DNA of 64,000 nt from Holothuria scabra. Taxonomy: Eukaryota > Echinodermata > Holothuroidea > Aspidochirotida > Holothuriidae. The DNA lies in the NCBI GenBank assembly GCA_037179385.1, contig CM074184.1:14774001-14838000 (forward strand), written 5' to 3'. Below the pieces are notes generated by a model that saw only the letters and a list, made by a program, of their open reading frames with translations, was not told the DNA's origin and did no database searches. Position numbers and translations under genes: made by a program. Positions 23,601 through 33,710 of this stretch are shown in pieces. Each line of letters opens with the position of its first letter. Within the stretch, counting starts at the first letter, position 1.

Positions 23601-26600
23601 GAAGAAAAGCTCAACAGGAACTTAAAATTTTATTTTCAGGTAAAGTGAACATTTGGACAGCTAGGTTTGGTCTGTATCACAAAACAGGCTCAAAGATTCA
23701 AGAAAAGCTATTTAAAGAAAGGGAAACTTGATGTAAGTAAAGTCAATTAGGTCGGTATGTATTTAGTTATTTGAAGTGTCTAAGATGTGACTTTATTTTC
23801 CTTTATTTTTCATTTGACAACCTTTAAAAACCTTTAAAAAAGCATTTATTTTGTTGAAAAGGCTGTGGAAGCACTGTAACAAGTGTTAGCCATGTTTGGT
23901 GGAATAATTGTACCATGGTAGATCACAGGTTGGATATAGTCTTATGCAAATGGCTCTTTGGAACAGTTTCGGCTATTTTCCCTTAAAAAAAACAACAAAA
24001 GAAAAAGACAACCAGGTACTTTTTGTAAAGTTTTACAAGGCCCAATAAACCATCATTTAATATAACATACTATACACATCCCGATGTTCCTGCAACAGTG
24101 TGCAACTCCTTAGGATGTCTTTGTAAGAATGTGGATTTGCCTACCCAGTCAACAAAATGACAGTTGAGGGTGTAAACATACCCATTCAAATTAGTAAGGT
24201 AAGTGAACTGAAGGGTAAATTGAGCAGAAAAGAAAATGCAGATTAGCTCAGGTGCTAACTCAGAGATTTGCTCTGGCTTGTATCTCATGATTTGAGTATT
24301 TTTGGTTCATTGATATTCTTGTCCCTACATGGATGGCAGTTCCCTTAAAACTGTGTTAACCACATACCTGCCAAATCAGGCATTGTGACAGGGACCCTCG
24401 ATTAGGATCAATTACCAAGTGCAACTGAAAGTCATTCAAACATTGACAAAGATTGAGAAAAAAAGTAACTGGTGATAGAGGGCTATTGCATAGACTGAGG
24501 TTTTAGGGCTACATAAGTAATGGTTTGAAAACTAAGACTTGTTTGCCTTATGAGTTAGTGGGTTCATATTCCATGTGCCTGCTGCTTCTTTTCTTTGTTC
24601 ATAATTGAATTTTTTTACTTACAGTACATTGAGCAGAAGCTGCTGCTCCGGTGGCACAGTCTTCACATTTTTTAACTGCAGGTTGAAGTTGATCAGTGGT
24701 TGGTGCTCTGATGTAAAAGAGGAGTTCTGTTTCATCAGGAACCATGTTCAAGTGAGACCCACCTTTGACAAATACACCTGTAAAATATCAAAATGATTTT
24801 TATGGGGTTGGTAGAGGAAGTATTTGGGCTTCAGTTTACCTGGAACCCTATGTTTTTGTGGAAACCCCCTTTGACAAAAAACACTTGTAAATTGAACATC
24901 AAAGAATTGCATGGGTTAGAAAAAATTTTAGATCAAGTATTGATAGTTATGGGGAGGACAATTTCAGTTTCAAACTTAAATTGAGATGTTCACCTCATGT
25001 ATAGGGTTCAAATTTAATCTGAAAGAGGTGTAGTGTTTCTAAGAATTAATATTTTTTATACTTTTATGGTCCAGGGATTATTTGATCTCTAATTCCCACT
25101 TGGAATTATATGGACCCTTCCAAATGCTTTGTCAGTCGTATGATTCCTTCAATATCTGGTAAATCCACCTGGCTCATAGTCTCATGACTGCTTCTTAAAT
25201 GTGTTGTCCAAATTTTCAAACATACCCCATGTTGGTCTATGTAAAATCCATGTAAATCCTTCCTCAATAACTAAGTTTTCCAAACTTTAAAATCTGGTTA
25301 CAGACCAGAATGAATCACCCGGTTTTGAACTATGTATTTGGTAAGAACCCTATTTGGTTAAATCTTCAAATCTTGTGGCGATTCCTTACCATAAACTCTG
25401 ACTTCAGGATCAAAGTGTTGTCTCATAGCAGATATGCTATTGTAACATTGTACAGCAGCATCCAGTGCATTGTGTCCCTCCCACGGTGCTAGTCCAGCAT
25501 GGGCTGATTTTCCATGGAATTTGTATCGAACCCTGTAAGCAAAGAATTCCAAACATTATCAGTTCTTGTTATGGAAATTTATTTAAAAGCTTTGTCTTTT
25601 TTCTTTTTTAAAAAAAGAGTGTTTACAATTCATGCTTGGGAGAAGAACCTGATCAGTAACTTTCTTCCCATGAAAACTTAAGAGCCCCTGCTCCTTTTCT
25701 TAATGAATTCTATTCACAGTTGAAGTCCTGATCTTCTCACCCAAACAATTCCAATTGTCCTAATCTACATAATAAGTAAGCCCCTACCATGACTGTCTAA
25801 AATTCATCTTCATCCATGCACAACCTCAGTTTATTGCTCTAGAGGAAGTATACAAGACCCCGTTGTATATTCAAAACACTCTCAGTACAGTACATTCTGT
25901 GTAATATGAGCTTCAGTACTCTGCATTTTTTGGAACTTGCTGTCAATCAGAAAGCTGTGCCAGTTGATGAATTCTGTGGACTACTGCAAAAAATTGGGGT
26001 GAGAGGATTAATTAGCCCTTTAAGGTATAACTAGTAACTGGTAATACTAAAGGATATATAGGCTATCCAAAAAGGTGGATGGCAGAATTGTTCTTGTGGA
26101 ATGTCTTGCCAAAGCCAATTTTTCCTTTTGGCAAGGAATCAGAAACTCTTTGGGTTTTTTCATAATGACATAAATTGATGTCACTGTCCAAGAGGCTGCC
26201 AAAGTAAAACATTTAGAAAGAGGGCAAAAATGATCAATTGCACTTTACAGGTAGGAAATGCCATTGGCTTCATGCCATACTGAAGAAGGTCAGACAAACT
26301 CACAGACTTCTGAGGGCCGTTCCACAAAGAGTTACGCACAATCTTAAGTTTGATTCACCATACGTAAGCCAACAGTAAATCATACTTAAGATCGTGCGTA
26401 ACTCTTTGTGGAACGGGCCCCTGAACTTGTTATATGTGAGCCTTGGATAATATTTTCAACAGAACATTTACTGTGGAGTTAGCACCTCCAGCCTTGCAAT
26501 GCACAGATGCTTACCAAGATTGTTTTTAACCCTTTACCGTTGTTTGGGTCCTTTTGGACCCATGCGGAGAGCTCGGCTGTCACACATCTTTACTGTTTCA

Positions 26601-29600
26601 CGCGGAGCTCGAAACTGCAAGTAGCTACCTGAAAATTCGGCCACAGCAGCAAGAGAGACGATAGTTTAAGGTCACGGGGTCAATGGCCTACGGAAGCCGA
26701 TGCGGGGCGGGCTACGTCCGCTTTTCCGCCCACTCCTGGTCCGCGCAAATATGCCCCGATCGGAGCACAACGGTAAAGGGTTAAACAAGCTGTGCAGACA
26801 AAAAATTTGTCATAAAAAGTAGAATTTTATTCAAACATGCAAACTTTCACTGTGGTCTCATGTACTCCACGCTACAGGTAACACTGTGTTACCGCGTGCT
26901 CGAGTAATGTGGAAACTTGGGTTAAGTTGAGGTTGGTGTTTAAATTTGGATCCACCTCAAATTGCAGTCCTGCTGTTATAAACACCATGTTTGTTTTAAT
27001 CAAGCAAGGTCACAGTTGTTTATGACATTGATGACAGAGTATTTTCTATAATAATTTTACAGTGATTGGTATATAAAATCATTTTGGTAGCACCAAGCTC
27101 GGGGTACGTGTGATCACAGACTGGAAAACATGGGGCTTTTCCTTATTGTAAATACCAGATAACACTGAGTGTCACAGGGAACATAAGATGAAGCCTTGCT
27201 CCCTTAAGTTCCCTCCCATTGATGAGAGGTTGTACTTACTTTTCGAGTGCTTCCTGGCGGGGTTTAAGGACACTCCTGCTGAAGGGACTCACCATCAGGG
27301 CCGCACTCACACCAAAGAAAACACCAGCATTGATGAAATGTTGCTTCCCTGCCGATGCCTCTGCAGGGCATCCAAGGATAACAATCTAGGAAACCCAAGT
27401 TAAAAAATTTTTTTTTATTAAAATTCAGATCGTGCATAGTTTGTTGAAGTCATTTGGTAATCCACACTTCCAGCATCATGTTTTGGAACTTTGGAACTTC
27501 ATGGTAACTCCAAATATTGGAGTAATTAGTTCCACTTTGCAACTGGGCCCTCCTCGAGACACCTTTTAGGACTGGAAAAAAATATGCCACATGTCCCCTT
27601 CCAATTTGAAATCAAATTCACTCTTATGACAAGTTTTATTTATTTAAAAGTTAATTTGTGGATCTAAATGGTAACCTTCAAGTATTAGACATACTCTGCA
27701 CAGATCAATCTTTCATTTTTTCCTGCAATTGTCTGTGTTCCTTCCTTCCTTCCTTCATTTTTTTCATTTATTCATTTTGTCCTTACAATAAGATATTAAA
27801 AAATAGAGTATAGATAGGGCAGTGGGGAAACATTTAGTCTATGGAGCGATTTGATCTAGTACAATAGACTTCTAATAGATTTCACAAATTTGACTGTACC
27901 TTATATCAAATACATGACACTCGCTGTAGCTCCATGGTCTTACCTTGCCTTTCTGTACTTTAGGTTCCATGCTTTCAAGTGCAGCTTTCACACCCAACGC
28001 CACTCCAACTGCACACTCTGCAGTAAGATTATGTCCATTAGCATGCCCAATGTCACCCTGCGCATCATACTCTGCTATCACTGCTATTGTCCTTCCCCCA
28101 TCAAAGCCGAAGGTTGCCCGGAAACCAGTTGGAAGGATAAAGTTCTTTTCGACCTGTTAGGAAAACATACAGAAGATTTTTGTATCAGGGGCATATCATT
28201 TTGCCTCCCCTACCCCTACCCCCCTCCCCCCCACAAAGGAAAGAGACAAAAAAAAAATCAGACAGTTTGATTAAAATAAAAACCAGGCAAATTAAACAAA
28301 ATAGAATATCATGGTGTTTGGATTGACTTAAAATCACCATAGGGTTATTTAAGGCCTATTAACTTATGCTTTGTGAATGCTTTGTGCATGTCAATGGTGA
28401 GCTCAGGGGCGTAGCCAGTATGTAGCACTGTCGGCCTGGGCAGACACTTTTTTGGCTAAGTCGTCTTTAAAAAAAAGCACATAAAAAAATGGAACATGTA
28501 AATGAAAGGAAACTTCAAAATTGCCGTAATCTTGCAATAAAATCTTGTTGATTTGAAACAATCATGACTCTACAACGCTTCCACCAGGGTCGCAAAGTCA
28601 ACTTTGGTTGTTTATAGCTGCCCGTAATGTCAAATCGAGCATATCTAGGTTCATTTCTGAGGGAGCTCCACCAATATCCAAACATTTGTTTCTCAAAACA
28701 AAGATGGCAGCCTCTGTGTTGCACATTTTGCTTTCATGATGAGTCGTCATCTTTTGATCATCTTGTTCTTATCGAAAATACGTGAAAACACACCAAAGAA
28801 GATCAAGTGCATCAAAGAGAAGGGAAATGCAATCTCTGGCTATCTGGTTCCTTGAAAAGCAACAAAATTAGCTGCACGTACTGCCAACTGTTGGTAACGC
28901 TCCGCTTACATAGTCTTGACGCCACTTTGTGCCAGTGGCGCTGGCACGGTGGGCATGGGGACATGAGGCCCCCCTCTATCATGTCACAGCCCCAAAAATG
29001 AAATTGTCTGAAAAGGTGTTTAAGCTCTTTATTTTCGTAGGGGCAGGGTGAGGTACAAATAGAGTCGTAGAGGCCATCTCCTGGGAGGGTCTGTGGAACC
29101 AAAATTTTCTCGGTGCGCTCCGCGCCAACCCATGGTGGTGCTCCGCTTAGATGGTTTCCCTTGTCATCTGGGTTTTCAACCACGAGATAACCATGTAGGC
29201 TTAAGACAACAAGGGGAGAGACATATCAGATATTCTTTGCCACTGCACTCTCTCTGTTCTTTATTCATTTTTCTCCTAGAAGTGAGAACTATGAAGTACA
29301 AAAATAGCACTCTAGAGAGGGTTTTCATTAGGTTCAAATAGAGTCGTAGAGGCCGTTTCCTGCGATGTGGCTGGTCTGTGAAACAAAAAATTTTCGGTGC
29401 ACGCTCCACACCAACCCATGGTGACACTCAGCTTAGATGGTCTCCCGTGCCATCTGCCCCTCCCCCAATACCAACACCTGGCGACACCCCTGCTTTGTGC
29501 CTACAGCTTTTAAAATCCTGGCTATACCCCTGGAAGAGCTAATTGTCTTTTTGTATGCATAATGCATATACATGTGCTCCATCCTTCATATGGGTAGATT

Positions 29601-32600
29601 GCTTACCATGCTTCTACAGTATAACCGAATAGAACATTTTAGCCAATGTTACCCAAGAAAATAGCATTTTCTCAGGTGAAGCTTGTCTCTGTAATTGCAG
29701 CAGTTAACCCGATTTAAACCAACCTTGTTGCTCTATTGAGCAAGAAGTCTTTGAAAGAGGCAAATGCCTTTAGCTTTATTGATCTTAAAACACCTGAACA
29801 CTAAGTTCTCTGATAGATTCTGGATTATTAGTTGCCAGCTTGAGATGGCTAAAACTTGCTATTTGCTTCCAGCATCATAAGATGAGACCAGTCAAGGACA
29901 GGGTCAGCAGTTTGGGCTTTTGGAAAAATTTTTGCCTTCCAATCCACAAACCAGTTCAACACTCTTAATAGCCTTTTGTAAAAGCTATGTTTCCAAACTT
30001 GAAGAGTAGGAGCATGCATTGGAGGCAGAAAATGATAGAGTTAGAAATATCTATAGGTCTATATACACTTCAATTGGCCCTCTAGTGCCTGGAATTTTTA
30101 TTAAATTTTAGCCAGCTTCTATAAGGAAAATGATTATTAACTTGTATTTGTATACACATTTGGGTAATTATGATGAATGATTTATTCTTGCTAAGAGTAA
30201 ATTGTAAACAGATACCTAATGTATTCAGAAGGGGAAATTTTGGGTACCTGCAGTATGAAGGGTTTATACTCTCTCTTTCCAATGATTATTGCAAATTGGG
30301 TATAGTAAAGCATTATTGATTTAGCGCTATAAAAGTTCAATGTATTATTTTATTATGCATAGAAGATGTGTTGTCAGTACCTGATCATTACAATGCTCTT
30401 TCCTTTCATTTAGAAATTTGCAATGTTAATGAAACAGGTGACCTTGCAGTGCCTAATTAAATTTCCCTTTATGCTGTAATTGTTTTTAAAGTCACATAAA
30501 CAGTAGTTAAAATAAGTCATCAGTGACAGGTCAATTAAAATCAGTCAGTACATCATCATTTTAATTAGTGAATGTTAATTTTGTAAGTTCTAGTAGCGTA
30601 CTCAGGACTGTGACATGGGGGGGGTTTGGAGCACAACATGAGGGAAAAGTCTAAAGGGCAGAGAGAAAACCCTGCTATTTTAGGTGATTTTTTGCATTTC
30701 AAGGTTGGGTCATGGGGGGGTTTCAACCACCCCTGTGGCTACGTTACTTAGAAGTTCACTGTGAGAATAGTACTGTTCAAAAAGATCTCCGCATTTTACC
30801 ATAGGACATACTACAGTACTTCAAAGTCTTGTCCCCAACTGCATATTTTATGGATTTTTTTTTTGGGGGGGGGGGGATGTTTAAGGTGCTGCAAGAGTCC
30901 CTTAATCTTGTTGATTAGATGGTGGATAAATACCAGCAAGGTTTATCGCTTCTTTTTTGACTATTTCACAAAACTTGTGGCAGAGAGCTGGTTTGAATAA
31001 ACCAGCAAAATTTATACTTTACTGCCCTCCCTTGAACTTTCTAATGTATACCCTAATTAGAGTCAACAAAAATACTGAATAATGGATTGCACTGGGTCAA
31101 AACGTGAAGTGTGGTTCTAATGAATCTATACAAATCTGCAACAATAAAAGTGTCTGAACCTGCATTTAAAATAGCCTTTCGCTGTTAGTTCAGGTTAATT
31201 TGTTTAAAATATATCTGACCACTGGCCATAATAAACTGACTTCTAGATTTTAACTGTGTTCAGAATAATCGATACATGCCCTTGATCCTTGGCTTAATGA
31301 TAGATGCCAGGTGTTTCAAATATTCTGCAGGTAATTCACATTTTCATATTTAATATTTTTATTGGCATGTACAGTACAAGTGGTCAGTGGGAGGATTGTA
31401 TTTTAGTGACCAATGAGCCATACATGGTTTTTCTGTTGCATAAAGTTAGATTTTGGGTATTTTTTTTTCATTTTAATCTCAACACATAACAGTTATTGAG
31501 GTTATGTCACAATAATTATCCTCTCACAGCTGTCTGTAGCTAAATATCCTAAACTATAACATAACCTAACCAAGATGTTACCCCAGCATTGTGTTGATGT
31601 AATGGGATTCAGTAGCATAGCTGCTTTAGTTCACACTTAAACTGATATGGGTGAATTTGGTGAACAAAATTGCTTCATAAGCCTTCTCACATTCTTGACT
31701 GGAAATTGACATTTTCCAAAAATTATGGTAAACAAGGACAATGTAGCTACATCAGATGTCAATTATTTACTGGATTTAAAAAGTTAAGTAGAATGATTGA
31801 ATGTCCGTTTAATTAGACAAACTGAAATTGTACAGGACATTTTTGTGTGGTCAAGAGCTTTCTATTTCTTGCATAGTGTACATGTGTGTGTCTTTTTGTC
31901 CTAAAATGTTTAACTGTCTTAACTGTTGGTTTTGTTGTTATATGTATTTTATACCAAGCATGCATGCAAAATGCAGTTTTTTTTTTATCCTAGGGACAAT
32001 TTTTGCAAATAATTGATCTACATTGAGGGTTGTATCAATTTATTATGAGAAATTTATTATCAAGCGTGTATTGTAGACCAATAGTGCAATTACAAAGTTC
32101 AAATGTTCTTGTCACAGTGACCTTTGGATTGCCAATTGTATTGGCCTGCCTTCTGTGCAAAGCAGTAATGCCATAATTTAGTTTCTTGGCCTTGAAAAAT
32201 CAGGGTTACTCATATGTTGGTAATCACTCTTTCAAGGGCTACATTTTGAGCTGCCTTACAGCAGTAGAATATATAAAAACTGTAGTAAGCCAAATGGAGT
32301 CTTACAGCTCAGTTTCTAGCGAATGGATTTTAAAGGCATGATCCGCTGACCCCATACAGTTCTTACTAAAGCCCCTCCCACATAATGTTTACATTCATCC
32401 TCACTAGAGACACAACCATAGTTTATTGCTTTTGGGTGGGTAAACAAGACCCCAATGGGTAATCAAAACACTCTCAGTACAGTGCTGCCTCTGTATTATG
32501 AGCTTTGGTACTTTGCATTGTTTGAACTAGCTGCCAATCAATGAGCTAAGCCAATTGAGAATTTCTGTAAACCCTGACAAAAATTATAGTTTGGGGTGAG

Positions 32601-33441
32601 AAGATGGTCCTTTAAGTCGAGCCAGTCATGACCTTTTTTCCACTGGTAGCTGTGGTACATTGGCTTGTTACCCCTATTATATCTGTAACAAAAACATGGA
32701 CTGCATAGGATACTCAGGAAATAAGTTTAAACTTTTTGAGTTTGCAAGTCCCTACTGAAGTTGGTAGTTCAACTTTGAGTTATTCAGTTTGCATATTGGA
32801 CTACCTTCAGACAGCTTATGCAACTGCAACTTATACATCTCCTACTGGAAAAAGTTTGTGTGTCTGACCATGTATTTGTCTGTTTGTATGCAAGAAGCCT
32901 TCACTGAATCATCTGAAGATCATCAAGTAGCTCTATTCATTTTTGGGTGCCATGATGTCCTGTATTAGCCTACTGTTTGCAGAAGGAATCTATACCAAGG
33001 GTCAAACGGTAGAGCATCTGCCTCTCACACGGAAGGCCTGGCTTTGATTCCCAGGTGGAGTCCTACCAAAGACTCTAAAAATGAAAAACCTACTGCTGTT
33101 GTGCATAATGCTCAGAAAATTAAAGCAATGGAGTAGAGAAAAGAAGCCAGTGAGCCACAGCTGGAAAAAAGAAAGGCTGTGGCCCGCTTGACTTCAACCA
33201 ATAGATTGAAAATTGGGCTGTATAAAGCCCCATCTAACTAACTAACTGCAGAGTAATCTACAATACCTCAAATCCATCGTTCTCCAGGAAGGTTGTCAGC
33301 AGGTTGTGTGCATGGTGTTCATTAAAGGCAGTTTCAGGGTGGGACCAGATACCATGACTCAGTGCATTCAGCTCTGCTGCAGCGCCATCTATCCTTGATT
33401 TTGCTTGCTCCCTCATGCTCCCAAAAGGGCTCACCATTTGC
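20158..33441 (-). CDS. PM20D2-like peptidase M20 protein, copy B, complete seven-exon gene with altered metal site
   Basis: The exons join as 33437-33267, 28153-27944, 27385-27240, 25532-25390, 24777-24623, 21983-21746 and 20615-20158: 1521 coding bases, 506 residues, every phase consistent. The protein follows vertebrate PM20D2 along its length: ERID/WSHPETAF at residues 20-45, AEYDAQGDIGHANGHNL near 84-100, CPAEASAGK at 133-141, the lid-domain HGKSAHAG at 182-189 with PWEGHNALDAA, and SDMGNVSFVTPTIHSFF before THTREFANAAG at 345-355. In the M20D family five residues bind two metals. Here the Cys of GHACGH is Asn96, the second Glu of PAEE is Ala137, and the His of the MAHP-like motif is Ser160. 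His98 and the C-terminal His are kept, as is the likely catalytic base Glu136. Residues 396-506 form an acidic Thr/Pro/Glu/Asp-rich tail absent from human PM20D2. The gene may be a pseudo-enzyme or may use different chemistry. Without signal peptide or membrane segments it is probably cytosolic. Confidence 0.88.
20616..21745. other. Copy B intron 6
   Basis: A GTAAGG donor at 21745 and TCTAG acceptor at 20616. No other feature was recognised inside. Confidence 0.7.
21746..21983 (-). CDS. Copy B exon 6
   Basis: 79 codons plus one base between CACAG and GTAAGG. It encodes VNIEYGSFYAELKT through THTREFANAAG. It includes the conserved SDMGNVSF segment (STDFGNVSF in vertebrates) and two histidines, at residues 334 and 346, one of which should be the C-terminal metal ligand. 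Confidence 0.9.
21984..24622. other. Copy B intron 5
   Basis: 2.6 kb of AT-rich sequence. Overlapping frames at 22444-23039 and 23334-23585 show no M20 residues and are not needed, because exons 5 and 6 join in phase 0 at exactly the residue expected from the family alignment. Confidence 0.6.
24623..24777 (-). CDS. Copy B exon 5
   Basis: TTACAG acceptor and ACT|GTAAGT donor; enters at phase 1 and leaves at phase 0. It encodes VKGGSHLNMVPDETELLFYI and RAPTTDQLQPAVKKCEDC, matching the lid-domain strand and helix of PM20D2 (KNGG, NIIP, ELIYYFRAP, KKAEDC). Confidence 0.9.
24778..25389. other. Copy B intron 4
   Basis: 612 bases with no recognised feature. Partly repetitive phrases (AAATCTTG and CACTTGTAAATTGAACATC resembling the exon 5 start region) suggest a small local duplication near 24850-24910. 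Confidence 0.5.
25390..25532 (-). CDS. Copy B exon 4 (lid domain)
   Basis: TTACAG acceptor and TATG|GTAAGG donor; enters at phase 2 and leaves at phase 1. It encodes VRYKFHGKSAHAGLAPWEGH followed by NALDAAVQCYNSISAMRQH. The lid-domain His187 of the KSAHA motif, conserved in M20 enzymes, is present. Confidence 0.92.
25722..26023. mobile_element. TTAA-bounded element, family 1 (in copy B intron 3)
   Basis: Right end clear: GGGGTGAGAGG and AGCCC before TTAA at 26020-26023. The left end is diverged, with TCTCACCCAAACAATTCC at about 25735. The interior has AACACTCTCAGTACAGTAC and AATATGAGCTTCAGTACTC, shared with the copy at 32330. Confidence 0.6.
26314..26420. repeat. 107-bp near-perfect palindromic miniature element
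   Basis: GGGCCGTTCCACAAAGAGTT with ACGCACAATCTTAAGT on the left is mirrored by ACTTAAGATCGTGCGTAACT and CTTTGTGGAACGGGCCC on the right, leaving a short central loop. The whole unit would fold into one long hairpin. It lies in intron 3 of copy B, so it would be transcribed. Confidence 0.75.
26530..26780. mobile_element. piggyBac-like non-autonomous element, GC-rich
   Basis: 251 bp bounded by perfect 14-bp inverted repeats CCCTTTACCGTTGT and by TTAA on both sides (26526-26529, 26781-26784). This is the classic piggyBac signature of TTAA plus CCC-starting ends. It is far richer in G+C and CpG than the intron around it, which suggests a foreign or recent origin. No coding capacity. Confidence 0.8.
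27240..27385 (-). CDS. Copy B exon 3 (altered metal-site motifs)
   Basis: CCTAG acceptor and GAAAA|GTAAGT donor; enters at phase 0 and leaves at phase 2. It encodes IVILGCPAEASAGKQHFINA and GVFFGVSAALMVSPFSRS. The family has TPAEEDGGGK and a metal-binding His in MAHP. Here the second Glu is Ala, one residue of the glycine stretch is missing, and His is Ser. The codons are clear and the frame is intact. Confidence 0.9.
27386..27943. other. Copy B intron 2
   Basis: 558 bases containing a short CCTT run near 27743. Nothing else was recognised. Confidence 0.6.
27944..28153 (-). CDS. Copy B exon 2 (first metal-site motif)
   Basis: CTAACAG acceptor and AAG|GTAAGA donor, phase 0 at both ends, 70 codons. 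It encodes VEKNFILPTGFRATFGFDGG and RTIAVIAEYDAQGDIGHANG followed by HNLTAEC. The usual CEYDALPxIGHACGHN motif has become AEYDAQGDIGHANGHN, so the Cys metal ligand is Asn96. Confidence 0.92.
28404..29532. mobile_element. hAT-like non-autonomous element, 1.13 kb
   Basis: Inverted ends CAGGGGCGTAGCCAGTAT (left) and CAGGGGTATAGCCAGGAT (read from the right), with an imperfect 8-bp duplication (GGTGAGCT / GAAGAGCT). Inside, two diverged copies of a segment with AATAGAGTCGTAGAGGCC, GCGCTCCGCGCCAACCCATG and GCTTAGATGG lie at about 29055-29153 and 29335-29442. The same segment occurs inverted in the element at 48387. Confidence 0.65.
30591..30749. mobile_element. Small hAT-like element, 159 bp
   Basis: Ends TAGTAGCGTACTCAGGAC and, read from the right, AAGTAACGTAGCCACAGG, with G-runs next to both. 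The flanks GTAAGTTC and AGAAGTTC agree at 6 of 8 bases. It is a deleted relative of the larger elements. Confidence 0.5.
32330..32615. mobile_element. TTAA-bounded element, family 1
   Basis: TTAA at 32330-32333 and 32612-32615, inner ends AGGCATGATCC and, from the right, AGGACCATCTTCTCACCCC. The interior carries AAAACACTCTCAGTACAGTG. Confidence 0.7.
33003..33246 (+). mobile_element. tRNA-derived SINE, family B, beside a splice donor
   Basis: A box GTAGAGCATCTG after GGTCAAACG, B box GGCTTTGATTCCCAGG, a body with GGAGTCCTACCAAAGACTC, and the tail CTAACTAACTAAC. The tail ends about 19 bases inside intron 1 from the copy B exon 1 donor (33266-33265). It lies antisense to the gene. Confidence 0.7.
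33267..33441 (-). CDS. Copy B exon 1 (first coding exon)
   Basis: An AATACAG acceptor at 33443-33442 is followed by GCAA and the ATG at 33437. 57 codons run to GAG|GTATTG. A second in-frame Met seven codons on (MREQAKSRID) lines up with the start of copy A, so either could be used. The first is chosen as the first ATG after the acceptor. The peptide shares WSHPETAF, EHHAHNLL and DGFE with copy A. Confidence 0.9.
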
Positions 33442-33577
33442 CTGTATTTGTGTAAGAAAAACACTGTAAGACATCATACAAAGGAATCATGAACAAACAT
33501 AAAAAAGGATCTTTCATGATATTTCAAAACAGATCAAGCAGTGGTTTCCCATAAAATTAACAAAGTGAGGAAAATAT

Positions 33578-33710
33578 TGTCACCGTGAAGCAATAAACTG
33601 AGATTGTGTCTGGATGAAGATGATCAACTTTTAGACAGTTGTGGGAAGGCTCTCTTACTTAGCAGGTTAGGAAAACTGTGACTGTGTATGTGACAGGATT
33701 AGGCCTTTAA
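33578..33710. mobile_element. TTAA element, family 1, partial
   Basis: Only the right half is present: GAAGCAATAAACTGAGATTG, GACAGTTGTGGGAAGG and the end before TTAA at 33707-33710. Confidence 0.55.

Larger units (their letters stand above)
25533..27239. other. Copy B intron 3
   Basis: Contains a family 1 TTAA element, a 107-bp palindrome and a GC-rich piggyBac-like element, each listed separately. The remainder holds nothing recognised. Confidence 0.6.
28154..33266. other. Copy B intron 1
   Basis: 5.1 kb containing hAT-like elements at 28404-29532 and 30591-30749, a family 1 TTAA element at 32330-32615 and a SINE at 33003-33246. The rest is AT-rich with nothing recognised. Confidence 0.6.
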
